From: Chromatiales bacterium
GTDB taxonomy: Bacteria > Pseudomonadota > Gammaproteobacteria > UBA6429
Direction of reading: 5' to 3'
DNA: 64,000 nt
NCBI GenBank assembly: GCA_027076405.1
Contig: JALTJN010000182.1
Location: 1 to 64,000 of the forward strand
The translations under genes and the position numbers were made by a program. Positions 31,008 to 40,390 of the stretch are shown here, in pieces. Under the pieces are notes generated by a model, which was not told the origin of the DNA, ran no database searches, and saw only the letters and a list, made by a program, of their open reading frames with translations. Numbering within the stretch: the first letter of the stretch is position 1; each line of letters opens with the position of its first letter.

Positions 31008-31610
31008 ATGTCGCAACGTGATCGTCTTCAAATGCGCCAGCGTCTGGCGCAAAAAACAGCTCAAATATTGCTTGAGAGTGGTACAAGAGATTTTTACGCT
31101 GCTAAACAAAAAGCCGCTCATCAGCTTGGCGCAACAGATACTAAAAGTTTACCGACAAATACTGAAATTGAATTAGCATTAAGTGAATATCAGCGACTTT
31201 TTCGTGGTAACACACAACCGGAACATCTTAGCCATTTACGTGAAATTGCTGTAGAAGCGATGCAGTTCCTTAAAAAATTTAAACCGCGTTTAGTCGGCAG
31301 TGTTTTAAGTGGAACAGCAGATAAATATTCGGTGATTAAATTACATGTCTTTGCTGATACGGTTGAAAGTATTGGTTTTTATTTAGCTGATAATAAAATC
31401 CCCAATAAATTGGGTGAGTGCCGTTTGAAGCTGGCGACAGAACAATTTCAAAATTATTCAACTTATGAATTTATTGTTGATGACATTCAGCTTGAATTAA
31501 TAGTATTTTTGGCTAAACAAAAACAGGTTCCGTTAAGCCCTGTCGATGGTAAGCCAATGCAACGGGCTGATATCACAGAAGTTGAACTGCTGTTACACGG
31601 GGAAGAATAA
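31008..31610 (+). CDS. Conserved hypothetical protein, degenerate nucleotidyltransferase-like
   Basis: 200 residues, no signal or membrane segment. The first 95 residues are helical (RLAQKTAQILLESGTRDFYA and following). A segment RLVGSVLSGTADKYSVIKLHVFAD then resembles the GS...GTA..SDIDL motif of MNT-type nucleotidyltransferases, but the paired catalytic Asp positions are replaced (SVIKL). I infer a catalytically dead nucleotidyltransferase fold. It starts 14 bases after mrcA, so it is probably cotranscribed; it converges with the malic enzyme gene, stops eight bases apart. I do not know its role. Confidence 0.65.
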   Translation: MSQRDRLQMRQRLAQKTAQILLESGTRDFYAAKQKAAHQLGATDTKSLPTNTEIELALSEYQRLFRGNTQPEHLSHLREIAVEAMQFLKKFKPRLVGSVLSGTADKYSVIKLHVFADTVESIGFYLADNKIPNKLGECRLKLATEQFQNYSTYEFIVDDIQLELIVFLAKQKQVPLSPVDGKPMQRADITEVELLLHGEE

Positions 31611-31618
31611 ACGAGTTT

Positions 31619-32854
31619 TTATCTTTCTTTCGCAACACCGGTATCAACGGCTGCTTCAGCCACGGCCTTTGGTACAAAATCCTGTAAGCGCGGGTCAAAG
31701 GGTTTTGGAATAATATAATCTTTTCCGAACTCAAGTTTATCAACACCATAAGCATCAACAACACTTTGTGGTGCCGGTTCTTTTGTTAAAGCCGCCAGTG
31801 CTTTAACCGCAGCAATTTGCATTTCAGTATTGATACAGGTTGCTCTGACATCCAGCGCACCCCGGAATATAAAAGGGAAACCTAAAACATTATTTACCTG
31901 ATTAGGGTAATCACTTCTGCCTGTTGCTAAAATAATATCGTTACGTGTTTTGATCGCCAGTTCAGGATTAATTTCAGGATCCGGGTTTGATAAGGCAAAG
32001 ACAACAGGATTATCAGCCATCGTTTTCAGCATTTCAGGTTTTAGAAGGTTCGGACCGGATACTCCAATAAATACATCAGCACCCTTCATTGCATCGGCCA
32101 AGCTACGGCGTGATGATTCGCGTGAAAATTCCTGTTTGTATTTATTAACGCCTTCACGCCCGTTGTAGACAACACCCTTACGATCAACTAAATATATTTT
32201 TCGCGCACCTAAACTCTTTAACATACGCATAGCAGCTATGCCGGCAGCACCGGCACCGAGACAAACAATATGCGCTTTCTCAATTTCACGTCCGGATATT
32301 TCAAGTGCATTTAATAATCCAGCGGCAATAATAATTGCGGTTCCATGTTGATCATCATGAAAAACAGGAATACTGAGTTCATCTTTAAGTGCTTTTTCTA
32401 TTTCAAAACATCTTGGTGCAGCAATATCTTCCAAATTAATGCCGCCGAATGTGGGTGAGATATTTTTTACTGTTTTCACAAAGTCTTCAACGGAATCAGC
32501 ATCAACCTCAATGTCCATTACATCAATATTGGCAAACTTTTTAAATAAGACCGCTTTGCCTTCCATAACAGGTTTGCCGGCAAGCGCGCCCACATTACCC
32601 AAACCTAAAACAGCAGAGCCATCGGTAATGACAGCAACCAAATTTCCTTTATTGGTGTATTGATAGGCAGCTTCAGCATCATCTGCAATAGCTCGAACAG
32701 GAGCTGCGACACCCGGTGTATAAGCTAGACTCAGTTCCTCATGTGTATCGCAAGGTTTGGTTAAAGCGGTGGCTGTTTTTCCTGCAATGGGATTGGCATG
32801 ATAATCGAGTGCTGCTTTTTTGAGTTCATCTGCAGAGAGTTTTTTTTCAGTCAT
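31619..32854 (-). CDS. maeB: Malic enzyme (malate dehydrogenase, oxaloacetate-decarboxylating)
   Basis: 411 residues: the short malic-enzyme form, lacking the phosphotransacetylase-like domain of long MaeB. It converts malate to pyruvate and CO2 with NAD(P). The N-terminal domain has LAYTPGVAAPVRAI, AVITDGSAVLGLGNVG and GKAVLFKKFANIDVMDIEVD. The metal site is NLEDIAAPRCFEIE with FHDDQHGTA, and the nucleotide fold is HIVCLGAGAAGIAAMRML. Cofactor preference cannot be decided by eye. Its position between ponA and rpmE is conserved in Pseudomonas as I recall. Confidence 0.92.
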   Translation of the reverse strand: MTEKKLSADELKKAALDYHANPIAGKTATALTKPCDTHEELSLAYTPGVAAPVRAIADDAEAAYQYTNKGNLVAVITDGSAVLGLGNVGALAGKPVMEGKAVLFKKFANIDVMDIEVDADSVEDFVKTVKNISPTFGGINLEDIAAPRCFEIEKALKDELSIPVFHDDQHGTAIIIAAGLLNALEISGREIEKAHIVCLGAGAAGIAAMRMLKSLGARKIYLVDRKGVVYNGREGVNKYKQEFSRESSRRSLADAMKGADVFIGVSGPNLLKPEMLKTMADNPVVFALSNPDPEINPELAIKTRNDIILATGRSDYPNQVNNVLGFPFIFRGALDVRATCINTEMQIAAVKALAALTKEPAPQSVVDAYGVDKLEFGKDYIIPKPFDPRLQDFVPKAVAEAAVDTGVAKER

Positions 32855-32943
32855 GCCGGATCCTTTATTGCTGCGAGTAAAATTGTGGGTGAATTATAAA
32901 AATGGTGCTTAATGACTTTTTAAGTGTAGCAGCTGAATAACCT

Positions 32944-33759
32944 CTAGTCAGCGTTTAGTATTTTTAGTGAAAAAGGATGATGTATTGTCATTCGTTGTTC
33001 GCCTTTTATTTCATAAATCCAGCCGCGAGCAATGACCTGTCGGTTGAGTAAACTTTTAGGCTGGTAGCTATTAAAGTATGGCAATTCTTTTTTTAGAATG
33101 CGTAAGGCAAATTTAGTTCCGGTTTTTGAGTTAAGGTTTAACCACAATGAAGTACGACTTTCACCGATACGATCAACTGTTCCGCTGACTTGATGAAATC
33201 CATGTGCCGTTTTATCAAGTATTGCTACATTAATAATATTGCTATAGCGATGATGCCAGATCCCGCGTTTTAGATTTTGTGCATGCTGTTCAGCTTTTTT
33301 ATAACACCCGAGTAATTGAATATTGGGAGGAATAGCAAGAGTAAATCCCATTCCCTTCTCAAGGAGGGTTGCGGTGATATTTTCATTTTTCAGGGTGAAT
33401 ATATGTGCCAGCAATCGCTTATATCGATCATGTTTATCTTTTCCATAAACAATTTTCACTTGATTCTTACTGGCTTTAATTATTTGCTGAAGCTGTTTTG
33501 TTGCCGCCTGTGCAAAGGGCTCATCTTTTTTACCATCACGTCCCCGTTCCGGTGTGTTGATACCAATGAGTCGAATTTTACGTCCGTCACTTAACTTAAT
33601 GGTGTCGCCATCATAGATGTAAGCCACAGAAGCTGTTTCGTGAAAGCGGGAAACGTTACAGCTGTCTGCAAAAAGTAATGGGGTAAAAAGTGCGGAGGCT
33701 ATAAACGCAAAAAGCGTCCAGATGGACGCCTTTTGTTTTACATACAAACGGTAAAGCAT
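32944..33759 (-). CDS. Secreted staphylococcal-nuclease-like protein
   Basis: 271 residues. The N-terminus carries a hydrophobic export signal at about 13-32 (TLFAFIASALFTPLLFA). The SNase (thermonuclease) domain at about 45-155 contains YIYDGDTIKLSDGRKIRLIGINTPE, with the metal Asp and catalytic Arg, and DKHDRYKRLLAHIF, with the second Arg. A C-terminal region of about 110 residues resembles an OB-like domain (QVSGTVDRIGESRTSLWLNL). Probably a periplasmic or extracellular nuclease. It ends the rpmE-nuclease minus-strand pair (six-base gap). Confidence 0.85.
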   Translation of the reverse strand: MLYRLYVKQKASIWTLFAFIASALFTPLLFADSCNVSRFHETASVAYIYDGDTIKLSDGRKIRLIGINTPERGRDGKKDEPFAQAATKQLQQIIKASKNQVKIVYGKDKHDRYKRLLAHIFTLKNENITATLLEKGMGFTLAIPPNIQLLGCYKKAEQHAQNLKRGIWHHRYSNIINVAILDKTAHGFHQVSGTVDRIGESRTSLWLNLNSKTGTKFALRILKKELPYFNSYQPKSLLNRQVIARGWIYEIKGEQRMTIHHPFSLKILNAD

Positions 33760-33765
33760 AACAAA

Positions 33766-33969
33766 TTATTTTTTGCCGTACTTCTGGTTGAACTTATCAA
33801 CACGTCCCGCAGTATCAAGTAATTTCTGTTTACCAGTGAAGAAAGGGTGGCATTGTGAGCAAACTTCAATTGTTTGATCTTTGCAGCTTGCTGAGCGTGT
33901 TTTAAAAGTATTGCCACAGCTGCAGGTAACTGTAATTTCTTCGTAGGCTGGATGGATATCAGCTTTCAT
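33766..33969 (-). CDS. rpmE: 50S ribosomal protein L31 (zinc-binding type)
   Basis: 67 residues. [22 protein letters not shown] and [14 protein letters not shown] give the CxC...CxxC ligand set of the zinc-containing L31 paralogue rather than the Cys-free YkgM-like form. It is a component of the large subunit near the central protuberance and a zinc store. ATG at 33969. The secreted nuclease gene follows six bases after the stop. Confidence 0.96.
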   Translation of the reverse strand: MKADIHPAYEEITVTCSCGNTFKTRSASCKDQTIEVCSQCHPFFTGKQKLLDTAGRVDKFNQKYGKK

Positions 33970-34112
33970 TTTAAAGACCTCTGTATTTTCAGTGCATCGC
34001 TATCTGTTTAAGAGATTCTTAAATCAGCACCATGCACATTATTGGACGGGCGATCATACGGAAAAGGCTGCGTCACAGCAAGCTCTAATCATGGTAAACA
34101 GGCTAATTTTCG

Positions 34113-34469
34113 TTATTTTACCGGAAAGGGGATGATATTCGTCGCTGTTGCAGCTGGTGGTAATGCTGAGGATGGTATTGCTAAGTCATTTTCTGCCTGT
34201 GCCTGAAGCAATTCAGAAAGGCGCTCAAATGTTTCCCACATTAACTCTGAAATGGCGATACAAGCGGCGGTGGCAGAGTCTTTGTGTTGATTGCGAATGG
34301 CATCAATTCGCCACTGTAAACCACGTAAGCGCTGCTTGCGTTGTCCTGTTGTTCTTTCAATAATGGCGGATATTTTGTCATGACGTAATTGTTCGAATTT
34401 TTGTGGATCGGTAGAAGCCAGCGTGACCCAGTTTTCAAAATCAATATCGCTAATTGAATGCTCAGACAT
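34113..34469 (-). CDS. DUF3135 domain-containing protein
   Basis: 118 residues, soluble and helical. The segment DFENWVTLASTDPQKFEQLRHDKISAII, then RLRGLQWRIDAIRNQHKD and ACIAISELMWETFERLSELL, match the pattern I associate with DUF3135, a small gammaproteobacterial family of unknown function. It is a single gene between rpmE and rho. Two adjacent perfect palindromes lie 62-97 bases upstream of its start and may regulate it. ATG at 34469; ribosome site weak (GGGAAAG). Confidence 0.7.
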   Translation of the reverse strand: MSEHSISDIDFENWVTLASTDPQKFEQLRHDKISAIIERTTGQRKQRLRGLQWRIDAIRNQHKDSATAACIAISELMWETFERLSELLQAQAENDLAIPSSALPPAATATNIIPFPVK

Positions 34470-34530
34470 AGAAACTTTCCCTTAAATAGTCTTACATTTA
34501 AGCTTAGTCATTACAGCGCAACAAAACAGA

Positions 34531-34566
34531 AAAAATGACTCATTTTTGTTTAATCTGTGATTAAAC
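34531..34566. promoter_or_regulatory. Two abutting palindromes upstream of the DUF3135 gene
   Basis: 34531-34547 reads AAAAATGA-C-TCATTTTT (8+1+8, perfect) and 34548-34566 reads GTTTAATC-TGT-GATTAAAC (8+3+8, perfect). They touch without a gap. Candidate operators for the gene starting at 34469; a terminator role is possible but no adjacent gene ends here. Confidence 0.45.
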
Positions 34567-34706
34567 CTTTAGTTTATATAGGGCTAGCATGTTGGATTTT
34601 GATTGTTTTGTCAAAGACCACACAAAATGTCTAGAAATTACTTGAGCTGAGTGATTTATCTTCTTAAGAGAAAAAGAGATTTTTTGTGTCATGTTATTGC
34701 AATTAA

Positions 34707-34733
34707 AAAAGGGTAATCGAAGATTACCCTTTT
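34707..34733 (-). terminator. Rho-independent terminator downstream of rho (second hairpin)
   Basis: AAAAGGGTAATC, loop GAA, GATTACCCTTTT: a perfect 12-bp stem. On the minus strand it is followed by a T run (TTTTTTAATT), about 60 bases after the rho stop. Confidence 0.8.
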
Positions 34734-34755
34734 ACTTATTTTATTAGAAAAGAAA

Positions 34756-34773
34756 AAGCCGCTTAGCGGTTTA
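34756..34773 (-). terminator. Rho-independent terminator downstream of rho (first hairpin)
   Basis: On the minus strand AAACCGC-TAA-GCGGCTTTTTC: a short GC stem followed by a T run, about 20 bases after the rho stop and ahead of the longer hairpin at 34707. Confidence 0.65.
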
Positions 34774-34790
34774 TCTCATGCTGATGATTG

Positions 34791-36047
34791 CTATTTTTTC
34801 ATCGAATCAAAGAAGTCATTATTGGTTTTGCTGGCTTTTAAGCGGTCATGTAAAAATTCCATTGAGCCAATTTCATCCATATCATGAACCACCTTGCGTA
34901 AAATCCACATTTTTTGCAGTTCGTCAGGCTTGGTAAGTAATTCTTCGCGACGTGTCCCTGAACGGTTAATATCAATCGCTGGATAAAGACGCTTTTCTGC
35001 AATTTTACGGTTAAGGTGAATTTCCATATTACCCGTGCCTTTAAATTCTTCGTAAATGACATCGTCCATACGCGAACCGGTTTCAACCAGGGCGGTGGCC
35101 AGAATGGTCAGTGAACCCCCTTCTTCAATATTACGGGCGGCACCAAAGAAGCGTTTTGGACGGTGCAAGGCGTTGGCATCAACACCACCGGTTAATACTT
35201 TACCGGATGATGGGATTACGGTGTTATAGGCACGTGCGAGACGGGTAATGGAGTCGAGCAGGATGACCACATCTTTTTTATGTTCTACCAGGCGCTTGGC
35301 TTTTTCGATGACCATTTCAGCAACTTGTACGTGGCGGCTGGCTGGTTCATCAAATGTTGATGACACCACTTCACCGCGAACTGAACGTGACATTTCGGTT
35401 ACTTCTTCAGGTCGTTCATCTATTAGTAAGACAATGAGATGACAATCCGGGTTGTTATGTGTAATTGCATGGGCAATATCATGCAGCATCATTGTTTTAC
35501 CTGCTTTTGGCGGTGAAACGATGAGTCCGCGCTGACCTTTACCGATTGGCGCCGTGAGATCGATAACACGAGCTGTCATGTCTTCGGTACTGCCGTTACC
35601 TACTTCGAGAGTTAAGCGTTCATTCGGGTGTAGGGGGGTCAGATTTTCAAATAAAATTTTGTGTTTGGCATTTTCAGGTGAATCAAAATTAATCTCGTTA
35701 ACCTTGAGTAAAGCAAAATAGCGTTCCCCATCTTTAGGAGGACGAATTTTACCGGCGACAGTGTCACCGGTGCGCAAATTAAAGCGGCGAATCTGGCTAG
35801 GTGAAACATAAATATCGTCGGGGCCTGCAAGATATGAGCTGTCAGCTGAACGTAAGAAACCAAAACCATCCTGGAGTATTTCCAGAACACCATCGCCATA
35901 AATATCTTCACCGCTTTTGGCGTGAGATTTCAGGATAGAAAAAATAATATCTTGTTTGCGTGAACGAGAGAGATTGTCAATCCCCATACCAGAGGCAATT
36001 TTGATAAGAGCGGGAACGGAGTTTTGTTTAAGTTCAGATAGATTCAT
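34791..36047 (-). CDS. rho: Transcription termination factor Rho
   Basis: 418 residues, the compact gammaproteobacterial form without a large insertion. N-terminal helical and cold-shock RNA-binding domains ([28 protein letters not shown]), then a RecA-like ATPase with Walker [13 protein letters not shown], Walker [17 protein letters not shown] and the Q-loop/R-loop segments ([27 protein letters not shown] in parts). The hexamer unwinds and releases RNA from polymerase. trxA lies upstream on the same strand with 263 bases between, as in E. coli. Confidence 0.97.
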   Translation of the reverse strand: MNLSELKQNSVPALIKIASGMGIDNLSRSRKQDIIFSILKSHAKSGEDIYGDGVLEILQDGFGFLRSADSSYLAGPDDIYVSPSQIRRFNLRTGDTVAGKIRPPKDGERYFALLKVNEINFDSPENAKHKILFENLTPLHPNERLTLEVGNGSTEDMTARVIDLTAPIGKGQRGLIVSPPKAGKTMMLHDIAHAITHNNPDCHLIVLLIDERPEEVTEMSRSVRGEVVSSTFDEPASRHVQVAEMVIEKAKRLVEHKKDVVILLDSITRLARAYNTVIPSSGKVLTGGVDANALHRPKRFFGAARNIEEGGSLTILATALVETGSRMDDVIYEEFKGTGNMEIHLNRKIAEKRLYPAIDINRSGTRREELLTKPDELQKMWILRKVVHDMDEIGSMEFLHDRLKASKTNNDFFDSMKK

Positions 36048-36257
36048 AATTGAGGTTTTCTTTAGTAGATTGTTTAGATATTTAAATTGGATACGACACG
36101 GGTTTGCGCGAAGGCGTTACACTACGGCGTACTGGTTATTAAGTTTGTTTTGAAGTTTTTTGAGATTTTGCCACTTCGATTAGTAACTATGTTTAAAGCG
36201 AAATGATTAAATAGTTTTGAAATTAGTTATTAGGTTGAACATTAGCACTAAAATTGT

Positions 36258-36297
36258 AAAACGTCCAGCTTGGAGTTTGTCATTAAGCTGAACGTTT
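36258..36297 (-). terminator. Hairpin after trxA (terminator or rho-leader attenuator)
   Basis: On the minus strand AAACGTTCAGCTT (36297-36285), 13-base loop, AAGCTGGACGTTTT (36271-36258): a 13-bp stem with one mismatch ending in TTTT, 14 bases after the trxA stop. It may separate trxA from rho or form part of the rho leader. The remaining 200 bases before rho have no gene. Confidence 0.55.
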
Positions 36298-36310
36298 CAA
36301 AATTTATGAA

Positions 36311-36637
36311 TTACAGGTTGCTGTCAATGAAAGCGGCAAGCTGCGATTTTGAAACTGCACCCACTTTAGTCGCTTCAACATTACCATTTTTGAATATCAT
36401 TAATGTCGGGATACCACGAATACCAAACTTGGGTGGTGTTGCCGGATTTTCATCGATATTTAATTTGGTGATTTTAAGTTTGCCGGCATATTCTTCAGCA
36501 ATTTCGTCAAGAATGGGGGCAATCATTTTACAAGGGCCACACCAGTCTGCCCAATAATCAACTAATACGGGACCTTCGGCATTTACAACTTCTGCATCAA
36601 AAGTGTCATCTGTGGCATATACGATCTTGTCGCTCAA
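36311..36637 (-). CDS. trxA: Thioredoxin 1
   Basis: 108 residues, canonical size. The active site WCGPC places redox cysteines at 33 and 36; cis-Pro follows in RGIPTLMIF. It reduces cytoplasmic protein disulfides. The start codon is TTG at 36637: homology to thioredoxin 1 (MSDKIV..) begins exactly there and AGGAG lies eight bases upstream, so the rare start looks genuine. It is divergent from rhlB and upstream of rho, a conserved order. Confidence 0.95.
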   Translation of the reverse strand: MSDKIVYATDDTFDAEVVNAEGPVLVDYWADWCGPCKMIAPILDEIAEEYAGKLKITKLNIDENPATPPKFGIRGIPTLMIFKNGNVEATKVGAVSKSQLAAFIDSNL

Positions 36638-36767
36638 TGTAGTGTCTCCTGTGACTTTACGATATTTTCATTGTAGTCGTTATTGAAAAAAAACTATACC
36701 TCCATTTGAGCCTATGCGGGTGTTTATTTCAAGTCCTAACTTGACAATATCTGTTAGACTACGCCCT

Positions 36768-38276
36768 ATGAGTGAACAACATTTAACCGAAACAACATTT
36801 TCCAGCTTTGATTTACCTGCAGAAGTCTTACAAGGTATTGAAGAATCAGGCTTTTCTTATTGCACGCCAATTCAGGCAGAGACTTTGCCGTTTGCATTAC
36901 AAGGTAAAGATATTGCCGGGCAGGCACAAACCGGTACCGGTAAAACAGCTGCTTTTTTATTAGCGGCTTATGTGCATCTTTTAAAACATCCGGCTGCTGA
37001 AGAACGAAAAAAGAATCAGCCACGTTGCATTATTCTTGCTCCGACACGTGAACTTGCAGTGCAGATCCACAAAGATGCTGAAATGCTGGGTAAATATACC
37101 GGTTTAAAACATGTTGCGGTCTTTGGCGGCACTGGGTATGACACCCAGAAACAAGCGATTATTGATGGTGTTGATTTATTGATTGGCACACCCGGTCGAA
37201 TCATCGATTATTTTAAACAAGGTGTGTTTGATTTAAAACAAATTCAGGTTTTAATTCTGGACGAAGCAGATCGTATGTTCGATTTGGGTTTTGTTGACGA
37301 TATTCGTTATTTGATTCGACGTATGCCGGACGCAAACAAACGCCTGAGCATGTTGTTTTCAGCAACCTTGTCTCACCGGGTGAGTGAGCTTGCTTACGAT
37401 CATATGAATGATCCGCAAGAAGTGGTGATCAAGTCTGAAAATGTAACTGCTGACAGAGTGACACAAACGGTTTATTACCCTGCGATGGATGAAAAAATTT
37501 CATTGTTATTAGGACTGCTTAAAAGCAGAGATGATGAGCGGATTGTTATTTTTATTAATACTAAACGCGTTGCTGAACGCATTGATGCCTATTTCAAAAC
37601 CAATGATATTAATGGTGCAATGTTGTCAGGTGATGTGCCGCAAAATAAACGTTTACGCATTATGCAGGATTTTACCTCAGGTAAAATCCGTGCGCTGGTT
37701 GCGACTGATGTAGCAGCACGAGGCTTGCATGTTGAAGATGTTAGTCTGGTTATTAATTACGATTTACCAAACGATGCAGAAGATTATGTGCATCGTATCG
37801 GGCGTACCGGTCGTGCCGGTGCCAGCGGTGTTGCGATTAATTTTGCCTGTGAAGATTATGCTATGTCACTTCCGGATATTGAAAAGTACATAGGGCATAA
37901 GATAGAAGTATCAAGAATCACGAATGAAATGCTGGTGAAAGCGAATGCGCCGGCAAGAATTGAGCGTCGTTCAAAGAAAAAAACGCACCAGAAAAAGACC
38001 GGTCAGGGAAATAATAAACCGCATCATAAAGGTGGCAAGCCACATCATCATAAGCACAATAAGGCTAAACAAGCTAAATCAGAGCAAGATAAACCTGCGC
38101 ATAAAGGCGGGCAAGTACACTCTCGTAAAAAAGCGGCAAAGAAGAGCAGAACAAAACATAAAAACACCACTTTAAACGCTGCTCAGAATAATGTGCAAAA
38201 GCCAATAGAAAATAAGAAAACAGGTTTGGTGAGCGGTGTTGTGCAAATGCTAACAGGCTTGTTTAAGCGAACTTAA
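36768..38276 (+). CDS. rhlB: DEAD-box ATP-dependent RNA helicase RhlB
   Basis: 502 residues from the ATG at 36768 (MSEQHLTETTFSSFDL); an in-frame ATG at 36714 adds 18 residues of promoter-like sequence and is less likely. The motifs are in order: Q motif (GFSYCTPIQAETLPFAL), AQTGTGKT, PTRELA, TPGRI, DEAD in LDEADRMFDLG, SAT, and HRIGRTGRAG near residue 360. After about residue 400 comes a long Lys/His-rich tail that probably binds RNA. The divergent trxA-rho neighbourhood is that of E. coli rhlB, a degradosome helicase. Whether RNase E binding is kept cannot be seen. Confidence 0.9.
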   Translation: MSEQHLTETTFSSFDLPAEVLQGIEESGFSYCTPIQAETLPFALQGKDIAGQAQTGTGKTAAFLLAAYVHLLKHPAAEERKKNQPRCIILAPTRELAVQIHKDAEMLGKYTGLKHVAVFGGTGYDTQKQAIIDGVDLLIGTPGRIIDYFKQGVFDLKQIQVLILDEADRMFDLGFVDDIRYLIRRMPDANKRLSMLFSATLSHRVSELAYDHMNDPQEVVIKSENVTADRVTQTVYYPAMDEKISLLLGLLKSRDDERIVIFINTKRVAERIDAYFKTNDINGAMLSGDVPQNKRLRIMQDFTSGKIRALVATDVAARGLHVEDVSLVINYDLPNDAEDYVHRIGRTGRAGASGVAINFACEDYAMSLPDIEKYIGHKIEVSRITNEMLVKANAPARIERRSKKKTHQKKTGQGNNKPHHKGGKPHHHKHNKAKQAKSEQDKPAHKGGQVHSRKKAAKKSRTKHKNTTLNAAQNNVQKPIENKKTGLVSGVVQMLTGLFKRT

Positions 38277-38323
38277 AAATACGATACTAAAAATAGTATG
38301 GCGAGCGTTTAAACTTTTAAATT

Positions 38324-39346
38324 ATGTCAGCAACTAAAAAACCTGTCCGAATTTTAGTGATTAGAGCCGGTCAACTGGGGGACACGGTTTTTGCCAGCAG
38401 TATTATAAATCCGCTGCGAAATCATTTTGGTGATGACACTGTTATTGACTGGGTTGCCAAGTCAGGAATGGGGCGGCTGTTTGAAAAAGATCCGAGAATA
38501 AATCGTGTTTTTAATATGAAAAGGCGAAAAACGCCATTTTTTATTAACCTAAGCAAACAAAAAATTATTCTTTCAGCACTGTTTAATCCATACGATTATA
38601 TCATTAATCTCGAATTAGGAGCTCTGTTTAATAGTGTGATGCGCCTAACCCGGGCAAAGCACAAAGTTGGTATGCCGTACAGGCATTTTACTGAGCCGGC
38701 CGAGACCCATGCAGTTGAAAACCTTCATCTTATTTATGAATCATTTTTAAATGCTGATGATATGTCTTTTGCTCAACCTTCTTTAATCGGGGCTTTGCCA
38801 GAAGAGTTAAAAACTAAATTTAATTTACCAGAAAAATATATCGTGCTGTCTCCCAGTAACAGTCACCATAATAAAAAGTCTTCAATTAATTTACGGGCGT
38901 GGCCGGTTGCGCACTGGAATAGCTTATTCAGGTTGTTAGAAAAAAATAAAATAGATGCTGTCATGATTGGGGCTGAATCTGAACGCCTGTTTTTTAATAA
39001 ACTCGATCGACTACCAAAAAATATTATCTCTCTGGTCGGTAAAACAAGTTTTGCGGAGCTTGTCGGTATAATTAAAGGGGCTGATAGTCTTGTGGTAACC
39101 GATACCGGTCCTGCACATATTGCTGCAGCGGTAGATACCCCTGTGTATGCACTAATAGGTCCGACTAATTTTAAACGCACCGGGCCTTATAAGACATCAT
39201 CAAATAAAGTTATGATTATAAGTAGTAATCAGGCATGTAGCCCCTGTTACCATACAGAAAAAATGCGGACATGTACTGATAATAAATGTATGACTCAAAT
39301 TACATCTGACGATGTCATCGCTGCTATTTTATCTGGAATAAAATAA
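38324..39346 (+). CDS. Glycosyltransferase family 9 (heptosyltransferase-like)
   Basis: 340 residues. The N-terminal segment RILVIRAGQLGDTVFASSIINPLR and the C-terminal VVTDTGPAHIAAAVDTPVYALIGPTN are the donor-site hallmarks of ADP-heptose:LPS heptosyltransferases. The end has several cysteines (NQACSPCYHTEKMRTC, DNKCM) in the usual family pattern. It probably adds a heptose or related sugar to LPS core on the cytoplasmic face of the inner membrane. No other LPS gene is adjacent; it follows rhlB by 47 bases. The exact acceptor cannot be assigned. Confidence 0.85.
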   Translation: MSATKKPVRILVIRAGQLGDTVFASSIINPLRNHFGDDTVIDWVAKSGMGRLFEKDPRINRVFNMKRRKTPFFINLSKQKIILSALFNPYDYIINLELGALFNSVMRLTRAKHKVGMPYRHFTEPAETHAVENLHLIYESFLNADDMSFAQPSLIGALPEELKTKFNLPEKYIVLSPSNSHHNKKSSINLRAWPVAHWNSLFRLLEKNKIDAVMIGAESERLFFNKLDRLPKNIISLVGKTSFAELVGIIKGADSLVVTDTGPAHIAAAVDTPVYALIGPTNFKRTGPYKTSSNKVMIISSNQACSPCYHTEKMRTCTDNKCMTQITSDDVIAAILSGIK

Positions 39347-39361
39347 ATTAAAGTAAATATT

Positions 39362-40390
39362 TTACTTCATGTTATTCGCATGCCGCCAGAGCTGAAAGGT
39401 AGGATATTTTTTATATGCGCCGGTTAATACGTATTTTAAAACACTACGTAAACGATAGAACCATACAACAGATTCTATGCGGATAATTTCTTTGCCACCT
39501 TCATCAAAAAATAATATTGTTGGGCTGTAGTTTATTTTTAATTTTTCGGCCCATTTGTCAGCGGTTGTTTTTTGACCTGACGGGGTAATTAAAGGCTGTT
39601 GACTGTTTACATCGATTTGAATGATTTCGAATTTTAACAGCTGGCTTTCAATTTCCGGTCTAGTCAATGGACCACCATGCAAGACATCACAGGCATGACA
39701 ACGCTTGCGCTCAAAAATAACCATAAGAGGTTGTTCGGCTTTTATTTTACTGCGATCAAGTAAATAAGGCGGTGGGTTAAATAAATCATTACTGTTTAAT
39801 TCAGCTTTGCCAAAATTTAAGGCGGATTCTGCTCTTGCCATATAGCTTCTGAAATTTTCTCTTAAATAATGTTTGTCGGCGACATATTCTAATGCGGCAC
39901 GAAATTGATAAGGTGGGCGATAGCCACGCAGGCGCAAGATCTCCTGTCCTTTTGTGTTATAAAAAAGGATAGAGGGTGTAAAATTGGTTTTTTTGAGTGC
40001 GGAAAAAGTTTTTTCTGTATACGTTTTTCCGTCAATGTCGAGTACCTGACGTTGACCTTTTACATTGATTGCAATGACATCAAAATTTTTCTGGGTGTAT
40101 TTAATAATGTCATCCTGTCCCCAGTTTTTCTCCAGATGCGCTTTACAATAAGGGCAAAATTTTTGCCCAAAATAAATTATTAAACCTTTTTTATTATGTT
40201 TTTTTGCTTCGTTTATGTCGTCTTTGATTTCAAGAAAACTCAGTTTAAACCAGTCTGGAAGAACAAGTGGGGCTTCAAGAGGTTTATCATCAAAACTAAT
40301 ATCATCACTTATGGCATAGCAGTTTGATGTGCTTGCAAAAGCCAGTAATAAAATAGAAAAATAGTGTTTGAGTTTTAAGTAGTTATTCAT
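39362..40390 (-). CDS. Secreted protein with two thioredoxin-like domains
   Basis: 342 residues. Signal peptide about residues 1-26 (LLLAFASTSNCYA). Two thioredoxin-fold halves each carry a CxxC site: CPYC at 79-82 (IIYFGQKFCPYCKAHLEKNWG) and CHAC at 231-234 (MVIFERKRCHACDVLHGG). Each is followed by a FTPSILFY/YSPTILFF cis-Pro segment and then by IRIESVVWFYRLRSVLKYV-like repeats, so it is an internal duplication. It overlaps the 86-residue gene by eight bases at the end of the cco cluster. I infer a periplasmic thiol role, perhaps in cytochrome c or oxidase maturation. Confidence 0.75.
   Translation of the reverse strand: MNNYLKLKHYFSILLLAFASTSNCYAISDDISFDDKPLEAPLVLPDWFKLSFLEIKDDINEAKKHNKKGLIIYFGQKFCPYCKAHLEKNWGQDDIIKYTQKNFDVIAINVKGQRQVLDIDGKTYTEKTFSALKKTNFTPSILFYNTKGQEILRLRGYRPPYQFRAALEYVADKHYLRENFRSYMARAESALNFGKAELNSNDLFNPPPYLLDRSKIKAEQPLMVIFERKRCHACDVLHGGPLTRPEIESQLLKFEIIQIDVNSQQPLITPSGQKTTADKWAEKLKINYSPTILFFDEGGKEIIRIESVVWFYRLRSVLKYVLTGAYKKYPTFQLWRHANNMK

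Larger units (their letters stand above)
34470..34790. other. 321-base gap between the DUF3135 gene and rho
   Basis: No coding frame. It holds two abutting palindromes (34531-34566) upstream of the DUF3135 gene and two tandem terminator-like hairpins (34707-34733 and 34756-34773) downstream of rho. I see nothing else in 34567-34706. Confidence 0.7.
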
